Source: Archegozetes longisetosus
Lineage: Eukaryota; Arthropoda; Arachnida; Sarcoptiformes; Trhypochthoniidae
DNA length: 64,000 nt
Assembly (NCBI GenBank): GCA_018873245.2
Contig: JAEMBT020000009.1
Location: 14,479,794 to 14,543,793, forward strand
Direction: 5' to 3'
In this document: positions 37,206-48,200 of the stretch, piece after piece
Position numbering within the stretch: the stretch's first letter is position 1
Layout of the letters: each line of letters opens with the position of its first letter
Translations under genes and position numbers: made by a program
The notes under the pieces: model-generated
Told to the model about the DNA's origin: nothing
Databases searched by the model: none
What the model saw: only the letters and a program-made list of their open reading frames with translations

Positions 37206-40200
37206 ATGTCTCGTATCGTAGAAGGTGCAATTTTTAATTCTTGGGATGAGTTTGCAGCAGAATATGAGGCCTATTGTGATTCCAATAGTAGTCCAATTTT
37301 TTGTAATAGGTGACAGTCGTAAGGTTGAGAAAGAAAATATCCGTCGTCCAAATTTTAAGTTGCCATTAGAAATAGGTTATTACTTCTGTGAGTTTCTTTG
37401 TGCGCATAGTGGCTCCTATAAGTCTCATTCTTCAGGTCAAAGGCCGAAACAGAAAACGCAGAAGCTTAGTTGTCCAGCTAAGCTACGTGTAGGTTTCGAT
37501 CGAAAAAAAGGAAAGTTCGTAATCAGGACTTTCGTTTCTTCACATGGAGAGAATAATTCAATTCATGGGTTAGATTCGACGTCTTATAAGTATTATTGTA
37601 TTAATAGAGGTTTTCGTGGTTTGGATTATAAAATTCCAAGATTAGTTTCTATGTTGGTTGAGGGCCAAACTGTTTGGGATTTTTCAAAAGAAAAAAGGAT
37701 GGATGTAAAGGGGAAGGCTCATTTGTTGGTCGAACATGATGTAAAGGTGTCGAGGATTAAGGATTTTCTTAAGAAAAGTGGCGATGTTGTTACTACTACT
37801 ATGGATATTTTTAACCAAAGAACAAAGGTTAATTATTGTTCTGATTTAGGGTTACTTGGAGATTCTAAGAGGTTTCTTTTAGCTTTAGAGAGGGATAGTA
37901 AAGCTGATATAGGTATGGTTGTAGAGACAATGGTTATTGAGAATGAGGTTAAGTTAGTTTTCTTTCAATTTTCCTGGCAGAGGTTGTTCTTCGAGAGATA
38001 TCCTGAGCATCTATTAATGGATGCAACTTATTGTTTAGTGAACAGAAGAATGCCTTTGTATATCGTGTTAGTCGTCGATGGAATGAATAATTCTGTACCT
38101 GTTGCATTCTGTTTAGTAGCAAATGAGACGAAGGAGATTGTAGATTCTTTTGTTAAATGCTTTGTTGAGCATAATAGGGGTTCTAGTTCTGTACAATCTT
38201 TCATGACTGACAAGGACTTCACGGAAATTGAGGTTTTATATAAGTAATTTCCTTCTGCTTCACATGAGTTGTGTCTATTTCATGTTTCGAAAAATTTCAA
38301 AACTTTAATCCAAAATTCTGATGTTCCAAAGGCTCAGTCAGACGAGGCTAAAAGGTTGTTAGAGGCTATGGTTTATTCTTACGAATTAAGTTCTTTCATG
38401 GAGAAGTTCGAAGAATTTAAGGCTAAGTTTTCCTGTTATAATTTGTTTGAGGATTTCATGAGGAGATGGTATTCAATTAAGGAGTCATGGTCTATGTTTT
38501 CAAGGGTTCGTACTTTTAATTTAGGAGACACAACTAACAATCGTTTAGAGTCTTTTAATCAGAAACCTAAGCTACTGATTAAGCGATATTCGCCTTTAGA
38601 TGTTTTCTATAGAGATTTAAAGTTGTATTTGAGTAACATGTGGGATAGAATGTATTTGTTATCATTCAATCAGCGTTTTAAGGTCGATAAAATTGTCTGT
38701 TCAGTTCCAAGTGAGATTGTTTTACAGTTGTCTAGTATAGCTACTTCCTTTGTTTGCTATAAAATTGTTAATGAACTTTCAGAAGGCCTTTCGGCTTCTA
38801 GTATTGATTGTCTGGATTTGGAGAAGTTTTCGGTTAAGATTAGTGGTCATCGAGATTCAATCGCTACTTCCAAGTCTTGCAATTGCAGTTTGTTTATGAT
38901 GAGAAGACTTCCATGTTGTCATATATTTTCTGTTAGGAACCACTTGGGTTTGAAGCTATTCGATGAGTCTTTGATTCCATTACGTTGGCAAAAAGTTTAT
39001 TACAACGAAACTTTCGAGAAATCGACTTCAATAAAAGGTATAGGTTCTGTTCGAGTTGAAAAAGTAAATAAGGCTAGTTCAGTATTATCTGAAGGGGAGA
39101 AGTATTCGGAAGCTAGAGATGTATGTAATCGTTTAGTTGAGATTTTGAAAACTTCAGGAACTGATGTCTTCAAAGAAAGATTGGAAATTTTGAAAAAACT
39201 CGAGGTTGAATGGTCAGTTAACAAGGAAATAGATAAGAAAAAGAAGAAACCGAGCGAAGATTTTTCGTCGTCGAGCAATGTTGATGAGGAAGATTTAGAT
39301 TTTTCTAATGACTTGAATGATGAGGATTTTGGGGAAGACAAAATGGGAATAAATGAAGTAAAATTTCCGGGTGCTGTTAAAGTCAGAGGTAGGCCTAAGG
39401 GCATAGCAACTACCTCAATAGGAAGAAAACGTGTTGCATCTAAGCCTTCGGAAAGAGAGCGAAAGAGGTTTAAGTCCTTAAATGTTATGCAATTAGAGGA
39501 TTGGGTTGAAATTTGTTCTGAGGTTCGATTAAAACTTGTTCATAAGGAAATTTTAGAAGGAAATGATTGGTTAGATTCTTCTTTAGTTTATGCTGGAATG
39601 TGTATACTTCGTCGAGATTTTCCTAAAATCGAAGGATTGCAAAGAGCAACATTGTCTATCTTTAATCCACCTGCGTTTGTCCCTTGTAGTGGTTTCTTTG
39701 TCCAGATTTGTCACATCAATGGAAATCACTGGAATGTCGTTTCAGGTAGTGTTAAAAACGAGATCCTTGTTATTTATGTTTATGACTCTTTATTCAATGA
39801 TGTTCATCAGGATAACATTTCTATTGTGAGCAGTTTGAATAGAAAATTCACCGACATTTCAAAGATAGAGGTTAGGTTTCATGATGTGATGAAACAGAAT
39901 AATGGAAGTGACTGTGGTTTGTATGCTATTGCCTTTGCAAAGTTGATCTGCTCCAATAGAAATCCATCTGAGGTCGAATTTATTCCTTCCACTCTTCGTA
40001 GTCATCTTAGAGATTCTTTATTAAATTCAAGCGAGGAATTTAGGGACTTTCCGTTCGTTAGTAGAGTTTCATTTCAGACTCCGAAAGTTAGTGTTTATGA
40101 TAAGGTCTATTGTTATTGTCGTAAAAAGGACGATGGGAAACAAATGGTTGAGTGTACTTGTTCGGAATGGTTTCATCGCAGGTGTTTGTTAGAAAATGGA

Positions 40201-40281
40201 GTTAATATTAAAGGAATCAGAAAAAGAGAATTCAATTGTACTCGTTGCGTGTCGTATTCGGATGTCATCGATATTGAGTGA
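37206..40281 (+). pseudogene. MULE transposase with SWIM, Ulp1-like protease and PHD domains
   Basis: Gene of about 1025 codons within a complete MULE, interrupted by one frameshift and one in-frame TAA. The true start is probably ATG 37206 (MSRIVEGAIFNSWDEF); its frame meets TGA at 37311, and the next frame carries on from there. The frame-change zone includes a T6 run. TAA at 38245-38247 falls inside the catalytic core, between TDKDFTEIEVLYK and FPSASHELCLFH. Domains in order: MULE core (MDATYCLVNR, PLYIVLVVDG, TDKDF, CLFHV); SWIM finger (CNC...CCH); AT-hook-like VRGRPKG; Ulp1/C48 cysteine protease with His (codon 39727), Asp (39784), Gln (39895) and Cys (39913); C-terminal PHD finger (YCYC, CTC, WFHRRC, CTRC). 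Most residues are otherwise intact, so inactivation is recent or the breaks are assembly errors. Confidence 0.88.
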
Positions 40282-40377
40282 TTTCAAAAGTCTAGGTAAG
40301 CTTAGGTAAGTAGTGGCGAATTTTCAATCTTTTATAGAGAGGTGCACTTTTACTGCACCTTATTCAAAAATTTCCGG

Positions 40378-40560
40378 GTGTTCTGACTGAGACAGGGCGA
40401 TACCTGGAGTTCCCCTCTGGGGAGGGGAACGATCACATTTTTCCAACCCAAAAGGTTAAAATCTTCAATTTATACGAGATTATAACCTAGGTGCCCCACT
40501 GCCACCTTGTCGTGGTGGGTTGGCTCACCTCAATAGGTGCCAACGGCAGGGGGACAGCTT
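40378..40560 (+). other. GC-rich block with nested hairpins
   Basis: Lies 3' of the MULE gene and is strikingly GC-rich for this region. A perfect 9-bp stem with a TGGG loop (GTTCCCCTC/GAGGGGAAC) occupies 40409-40430. A second cluster, 40491-40555, has CCACC/GGTGG (40502-40518) and a 10-bp stem GTTGGC[TC]ACCT/AGGTGCCAAC (40519-40544), enclosed by CCCC...CTGCC pairing with GGCAGGGG. It may be a structured RNA of the transposon or a fragment of another element. No family was identified. Confidence 0.45.
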
Positions 40561-41087
40561 CTTTTAACAGGTTGTTAGTATCATGTTAATTTTTAGGAGT
40601 TTAATAGATAGAGATAATAGCTCAGTCAAATTCACATATAATAATATTTAATGGTAATTGCTATGAAATAATTACAAAACTAGTATAATATTAATCTAAA
40701 ATATTATATAACCAAAAACTAACTTTGAGGTAGATTTATAATCGATTTTAAGCAATTCATCGCCATTTTTCGAATGTTAATAGTCATGAAAATTTTTGAT
40801 TTTATGAGTCTCGGTTTCTTGTAGTCGAGTATAATCTCATATCGTCTTTCAAAGTTGTAAATCGTATCGTCTCGCGAATTAGAGGAACACTTAATCTTAG
40901 AATTAGGGCATACGAAAGCGTTTGTGAAAAAGAGAAAGATTAGTATAAAATATTCTGATATAGTGTAGTATCAAAAGGTTCTAACATTTAAGTTAACGTT
41001 TATTTATAGAGTTATATACTTATAAGTTTTTATAGATTTTTTAGTGCTCTTAAATGTGAGCTTTATTGTATTGCAATCTCCCTCCCT

Positions 41088-41107
41088 CACACACACACAC
41101 ACACACA
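41088..41107. repeat. (CA)10 microsatellite
   Basis: Twenty bases of perfect CA dinucleotide repeat inside the 3' part of the MULE. Confidence 0.95.
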
Positions 41108-42047
41108 AATAAACGGTTAATGTTAAAACATTTCAAAACCATGCATTCCAGTTTGAAATTTTGCTTATTAGAGATGATTTTATATTTTATTTAATTATAC
41201 TTTTGATATACAATCAATTTATTACTGAAAAATGAATTTAAGTAAACTTGGTATTTTGAACACTGAACACATCAATTAGTTTTTATTTTAAAAAATTAAA
41301 ATATTTATTTCTATGTAGCAAATAGTTTTCATTCAATAAATATTTGCTTATCCATCTCGTCTCATGAGACGACATATCCTGAGATTCTACGAGACTTTTC
41401 GCGAGACAAGGTCTCGTTTTATAGACTAATTGCTAATAAAAACTGTATTCATTAAAAAATCTTTTCAATTGCAATGTATTGCAAATATATCATTAGATCT
41501 GAAGCATTTTAAACACCATAAATCCTTAAAAGAATATAAATTCAGTTATTTTCATTGTATTGTGAATTATAATTAAGAATAAAGTTAATTTAAAGTTTGT
41601 TTTATGTTTAAACTTCGCGCCTCATAAGATACTCACACACAGCTATATATTCGCACATGCGCATTCCTTTGTACGTAGAAATAAGCACTCCGTTCATTAA
41701 AACTGTCTTTTGGAAGGAGAAATTAAGTAAGTGATTTCACTTAAACATTTAAGTTTTACTCTTCTTTCGACTATTACTTAGTACGTGCCAAAATATCTAT
41801 CGATGAGAGAATGAATGCACAAAAGTTGAGCATCGAATAAATTGTTAATACTTGATTTTTTAAAAATTGACTAAATCCCTGATAAAATTTGTTACATTGC
41901 ATTTCAATAGTCCTGATTGTTATTATTATTATATTATCTATATTACATGCGATGTCGCCTTAATCGCACTTCAATTAATGCCAATAGACCTCTATTTATT
42001 CCACTCTCTCGTGAGACAGATAATATTTGATTTTGACTCGAGGCGCA

Positions 42048-42062
42048 GGCGCCACCTGGTGG
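42048..42062 (-). promoter_or_regulatory. CTCF-like binding site
   Basis: The minus strand reads CCACCAGGTGGCGCC, which fits the core CTCF consensus (CCA-S-YAG-R-KGGC) conserved from flies to mammals. It stands out as a GC-rich patch in AT-rich DNA, between the MULE and the next hAT element. Binding is inferred. Confidence 0.4.
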
Positions 42063-42286
42063 TCAAATTAATGCCTATGACAGCATTACAATAGAGTCTT
42101 ATCCTGCCTGAATGTTTTTGCACTTTTTAATCACTAAGTGCGTCATTTTTTGTTCAGTACCTGTCTGTGAGAAACAAAGTAAATCAAAACTATAGACTTG
42201 TCATTTTTATAATCTTGTCTCAAGTTTGTTGTCACTTATTTGTCGTTTAAAGGAACACAATTTTCGAAATACAAGATCACTTCAGG

Positions 42287-42847
42287 TAGCGTTGAAAAAA
42301 AACCAGATTTTTGAAAAATGTTTTAAAACATATGTTTTAAAACGTTCTAAAACGTTCTAAAATGTTTTAAAGTATTAACTCTATTGACTTAAATATAAAC
42401 CAATTAATTTTTATTTCTTGAAAGAAAGAATATGAAATGCAGAGCTCTAAATTCATCAGAAAGAATTTATTTTTTATTCATTGGACATAATTTGCATTTT
42501 TTTTATTAGATGTGATTTAATCCTATTTGTGGCATTTGACAATAATCTTAAACAAAATGCACATTTAACTCTTTTATTATCGACACATTCAACATAGTTT
42601 TTAGCTTTAGATGTCGGCCGACCTCTTTTAACGGACAACATTTTAATGAATTTAATATATGAAAAATACCATGAATTTAATTCAATTTATTGAAAGCATG
42701 TTTTCTGCATAAACATATTTTAATTTATAGATGGCATTTGAATTCAAAACATTATTTTAAAACATTTTTGAAAAATGTCTTAAAACAATTTAGAACACTG
42801 TTTTAAAACATTGTTTTAAACCATTTAAAACAACCTTTTCAACGCTA
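42287..42847 (-). mobile_element. Internally deleted hAT element with BED-finger fragment
   Basis: Inverted tips TAGCGTTGAAAA are flanked by the exact 8-bp duplication ACTTCAGG (42279-42286 and 42848-42855), as expected for hAT. The 561-bp body keeps only the 5' end of a transposase gene on the minus strand. Subterminal regions are full of TTTTAAAACATT-type motifs, likely transposase-binding repeats. Confidence 0.85.
42474..42641 (-). pseudogene. BED zinc-finger N-terminus of a hAT transposase
   Basis: The frame encodes 55 residues starting MLSVKRGRPTSKAKNY, with CAFC (residues 27-30) and a later KSHLIKK (His 44), the layout of a BED finger (C-x2-C...H-x-x-C/H). The final ligand position is Met rather than Cys or His, and the frame stops soon after. 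It is the truncated start of a transposase whose catalytic part has been deleted. A short DNA-binding peptide could still be made, but nothing shows that it is. Confidence 0.6.
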
Positions 42848-42855
42848 ACTTCAGG

Positions 42856-45261
42856 TACAATTTTTTTCTAATTAAGTGTCTTAAATACTATGTATTTAAA
42901 ACTCTTCAACATTGAAATGAAATTTTATTAATTATTTGATATTCAGTTGTTGTTTGCTTTTATATATATAATATAAAATAAGAAAATTGCTCCAACATTG
43001 GACAATGTTGTAGTGCGTATTTTTGGTTTGCGCGCCTAAAGTTTAAAATAATATGCACTGATTTGTTGTGGAGAACGCCTTTTCGAATTCAAATACCCGT
43101 TAATTAGTTTTAAATCTTTTATTAATGTTTAACGATAAGTAATCGACGCATCAAATAAATACGATCTCAAATTTTGTCGGATTTTTTCCAGGTTTACATT
43201 TCAATTTTTAAAAATGTATGGTATGAACTATAGCCCGTAGCCTCCTACCAGCTACAGCTGTGAATATTTTGCCAGTTGTGTGAAATTAACTTCTTTATGG
43301 GAGTTTGTAGTCTACAGAAATAATGAATATAATCCTTATCGATATAAAATGAAGATCCGGCCTCTCAATTTCCTTCATATTTTCGGTTCACTTGTGAAGC
43401 CATCACTTCTTAATTCGTCAGAAATGAATGTGTAAAACAGTTGTCGAACTTGTTTGATCGATAAATGACTAGAAAACTATCTAAAATAATTTTTCTACTA
43501 GTCAATCTCTGATCTTACTCTAATTTGAATATCTAAATTATTAGACGTAGTAATATTCACACAACTATTACCCGTCACATTCTTTATCGGAACATCAGTT
43601 AAGTTAATGTTGGGCGCATATGTAATCGCTGTCTGAACAGTAGCAGAATTTCAATTAATATATCGTAATCTCAGTGTTGTAATGCGCTAACTCAATGAAA
43701 TTCAAAAATACATACTTATAGATAAAACATTGTAAGAATATAAATAAACCTTATTAAGAATCTTATAGAGTATATTGATTTTAAATGAATCAGTTTATTG
43801 ATTTGAGGTTTATTCTTATACATACTCAATGACGATATGAACATTACAAAATCTAGACTTAAGAGGAACACCTCTCTTGATTGTAAACTTCTGCTCGACC
43901 ATTATTTTCATATATTTTTCCTTTTTTTCAATTGCTTCCAAATGTTAATACGCCTGAAAAGGTCTCTCTAATCAGTAATTTTTAGCAACAGATTCAAGCT
44001 TTAAAGATGTTCCAGAAATTAGTGAACTAACTATAATTATAATTTATAGTTATTACCGATTTGAAGTTACTCGTTTTCAATACTTGTCATATTTATAATG
44101 ATCAGAAAGTATTGAACTTCAATCAAATATTTACTTAAATCTGTAGCAGAAAATCAAAATAAGTTTTCCATGTAGATAATCAATTAATCTAAATCGAAAT
44201 ATCAATTTAATTATCGGGAAATAATTTCTTACTGCTTCAACTAATTTCAACAAATAAGGTATTTTCATTAGAACTAAGTATCAATCATTTATACTTCTTA
44301 ATACGATTACTCATTATAAATGACGAACTTATTTGAAGTTTATCAATTAAAGAATTTCAGCAAGTTATGTTTGATTATATTTAAACATTTAATTCGTATA
44401 CTTGCATTAATTCGAAGATGTGTCGACTTATTAATGAAAATTTTTTTAATGGGTTCATTTCTTCAATACATATCTTCGCAAAGATTCAATCGATGGAGTT
44501 GAATGTAAGAACAATAAATGATATAATTTATTAAAGGATTGTGTAACAATCCGATAAGAATCGATGAAGATCCGATCGAATACATAACTCATTGGTTCTT
44601 CAAGTGATTAAAATTTAGAGAAATTAACAAGATCTTAGGATCAAATAATGTGCATCAAGTCTTGATTCAGTATAAGACATGCTGAAAATATTTTTTCCTT
44701 TAATTTTGTGCATAGAATAATTGACTAGTTGTTTAAATAAAAAATTGAAAGAGTGCAATATAGCACTGAAAATTTTAGCGATACTTATGACTAGTATATA
44801 TTTGCGTCACTGCAAAATCTAGAAATGAATAACGTTTCTCAAACTAGTTTTAGATGTAATATTGATACTGAAATATGCATTAGCATGCACTGTAAGTGAT
44901 ATAAAAGCGTAACATGATGCTCATTAAGACTAATTATAAGAAGATCAAATTGTTAATAAATCTTATATTTGAAGATGAGCTAGTAGAAAAATGTACTTTT
45001 TTTAAAAGTGTTAAATCGAGACTTGTTTTTCTTTAATATTTAATGTTTACTTTTGGATCAAGCTTTTAAGTGTTAAGCAAGCTTAAAAATTGATTATATA
45101 ATATTTGATAGCATTTCATGCTAGTTTAAATCACTCAAATCACCCACCTGACTCAACTTATTTTTAAATTTAAATACAAGATTTAAAAGAAGTAGGATGT
45201 TTCTAAAAAGTTAAGTAAATTTAATATATTTTAACTATCTAGATTTCCTAAAATACAAAAG
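42856..45261. other. Intergenic region upstream of the ankyrin gene
   Basis: About 2.4 kb of AT-rich DNA with no recognised gene, repeat pair or RNA on either strand. The last few hundred bases are the presumed promoter and leader of the ankyrin protein gene; no core promoter motif could be assigned. Confidence 0.45.
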
Positions 45262-48200
45262 ATGTCTGATTTATCTACTATTAACACAACCAAAACAGCA
45301 ACAACAGTTAACACAACACAGCAGGGTATCAATGCAAGAATTGTGAATTTGAAAAATGAGCTATTCAGAGCTGTAAATAATATAGAAACGCTTAGAAACT
45401 ATATTGAAAAGGCAAAGGAGATCGGAGAATTACATGACATTATTAATATGAAAGATGAAAATCAAAATACAGTTCTACTCTTAGCTGCAACGAATGGTGA
45501 TGATGAAATAGTTGGGGTGTTATTAAACAATAGAGCAGATGTTAAAGTTACTGATAGAAATGGTTGGACACCTCTACACCACGCTGCTCTTTCCAATGAG
45601 AAACTTGATATCGTGAGACTTCTCCTCGATAGAGGTGCTGACATTAATGCTAAGCAATTCAATGATTGGACACCTCTACACTTGGCTGCTCGCTACAATG
45701 AGAAACTTGATATCGTGAGACTTCTCCTCGATAGAGGTGCTGAAATTAATGCTAAGCAATTCAATGATTGGACACCTCTACACTTGGCTGCTCCTTTCAA
45801 TGAGAAACCTGATATCGTGAGACTTCTCCTCGATAGAGGTGCTGACATTAATGCTAAGCAAAATGATGAGTGGACACCTCTACACTATGCTGCTCGTTTC
45901 AATGAGAATCCTGATATTTTGAGACTTCTCCTCGATAGAGGTGCTGACATTAATGCTAAGGAAAAGGATGAGTGGACACCTCTACACTTGGCTGCTCGTT
46001 ACAATGAGAAACCTGATATCGTGAGACTTCTTCTCGATAGAGGTGCTGACATTAATGCTAAGGAAAAGGATGAGTGGACATCTCTACACATAGCTGCTCA
46101 TAATGACAAACCTGATATCGTGGAACTTCTTCTCGATAAAGGTGCTGACATTAATGCTAAGCAAAAGGATGAGTGGACACCTCTACACTACGCTGCTCGT
46201 TACAATGAGAAACCTGATATCGTGAGACTTCTTCTCGATAGAGGTGCTGACATATACATTAAGAACATTTCTGGTTACACACCGTTAGATTTGGCTGATA
46301 ATTCAGAGATAATAATGCTTATTTTGGATAAATTGGCTGCTGTGAATAATATTATGCCTTTATACGCTGCTGTCAGATATGGTTCACTAAAAGCACTTAA
46401 ACATTTCAGGGATGAAGATTTTAATATTAGGGATAATGACGGTAATACCCCATTACACTGGGCCGCCAAAGAGGGTAAATTGGATGTCATAAGACTTTTA
46501 ATAGAAAGGACTTCTAGCATTAATGCAAATAATAATCTTCATCGTAAACCTCTACACCTGGCTGCTCAAAGTGGTCGATTGAATGTGGTCGCACTACTCC
46601 TTGATAGGGGTTCTGACATTAATGCAAGAGAAAAGAGTAATTGGACACCTTTGCACTTTGCTGTTGAAAACGGTAACTTGGAAGTAGTTCGACTTCTGCT
46701 TGATCAAGGTGCTGATCCTAATGCTGTAACAAATCTTGGTAAAACCTCATTTGATATTGCTAAGGAAAAGAATTATGTGAAAATTATGGAAATGATAACA
46801 AATGAAGAATTATTTGATGCTGTGAAAAACGAAGACGTTAGTAAAATTGAAGACTCCCTTTCTAAAGGCGCTGATGTCAATGCTAAGGGAAATAATGATT
46901 GGTTGCCTTTACATATTGCTGTTAAACAAGGTAATTTTATTGTGGTTAAGTTACTCCTAAATCATGGTGCTAATATTGAGGTTAAAACTAACTATGGATG
47001 GACACCTTTGCACGTGGCTTTGGGAAGGTGTCAACTTAATATTATCGAATTTCTCATGAATAAAGGTGCTGATATTAACGCTCAAACTGACAAAGATTGG
47101 ACACCATTACATTTTGCTGTTTACAATAATAATTACAGTGAGGTTAAGGTACTTATAGATAAAGGAGCTAATGTTAATATTAAGAATAATGATGGTTTGA
47201 CACCTTTACATTGGACTGCTTACAGTGGTGATTTCGGTTTAGCCAAACTACTTGTAGATAAGGGTGCTGACATTGAGGCGAAAGATAATTTTGGTTCAAC
47301 TCCTCTATACTATGCTGCTAAAGAAGGCAAACTAAATATTGTTAAATTGCTTGTAGACAACCGAGCTGATGTGAATACTGTGCAAAGGGATGGTAGGACA
47401 CCTTTACACTGGGCAGCCTACAATGGACATTTGGATGTGGTCGAATTTCTCATAGAAAAACATGCTGATATTAATGCTTCTGACAAGAATGATTGGACAC
47501 CTTTGCACTTTGCTGCTGAAAGAGGAAACTTGGATATAGCTAGATTTCTTTTAGATAAAGGTGCTGTGGTTAATGCGAAAAACAAGTATGGTCTAACACC
47601 TCTAGCATTAACAGATAATTCAGAGTTGATGAGGCTTCTTGTTAATAAACTAGCTACATTGGACAATGTAACACCTTTGCATGCTGCCATCAAATACGGA
47701 ACTTTAAAGGCAGTAGAACTTTTCATCAACACTGATATTAATGCCAAGGATAAGTATGGCTCTACACCTCTACACTTTGCTGCTGAAAGAGGTAGCTTAG
47801 ATATGGTTAGACTCCTTATAAATAAAAGTGCCAGAGTTAAAGCAAGAAACAAGAATGGTCTGACACCTCTAGAATTGGCAGATAATTCAGGGATAATAAA
47901 TTCGATTGTGAATGAATTGGCTACATTGGATAATATAACACCTTTACATGCTGCCATCAAATACGGAACATTAAAGGCAGTAGAATATTTTGTAAACACG
48001 GATATCAACTCTAAGGATAAGCGTGGTGCAACACCTTTGCATTTTGCTGCTGAAAGAGGAAACTTGGATATAGCTAGATTTCTTTTAGATAAAGGTGCTG
48101 ATATTAATAGCAAACAAAAGAATGGTAATACACCTTTACACTTGGCTTCACAGTATAGAAAACTTGATGTAGTCAAACTTCTTTTACATAGAGGTGAGAA

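Larger units (their letters stand above)
35632..41692 (+). mobile_element. Mutator-like (MULE) DNA transposon, complete ends
   Basis: A 6061-bp element flanked by the exact 9-bp direct repeat TTCATTAAA (35623-35631 and 41693-41701), the duplication length expected of Mutator-like elements. The inverted termini share an 18-bp exact core CTTATTTCTACGTACAAA starting 8 bases from each end, followed by diverged GCGCATG-rich sequence. Inside: a tandem-repeat 5' region (copies at about 35995-36038 and 37081-37125), two nested hAT derivatives (36055-37071), one large transposase gene on the plus strand (37206-40281), a GC-rich structured block, and a CA microsatellite. The exact duplication implies a fairly recent insertion, although the gene now carries a frameshift and a stop. 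Confidence 0.88.

Noticed and set aside
40740..41440. Repeated GAGACGAG/CTCGTCTC-like words in the 3' part of the MULE
   Set aside because: The pairing is patchy and no boundaries or target duplications were found, so a nested element could not be supported.
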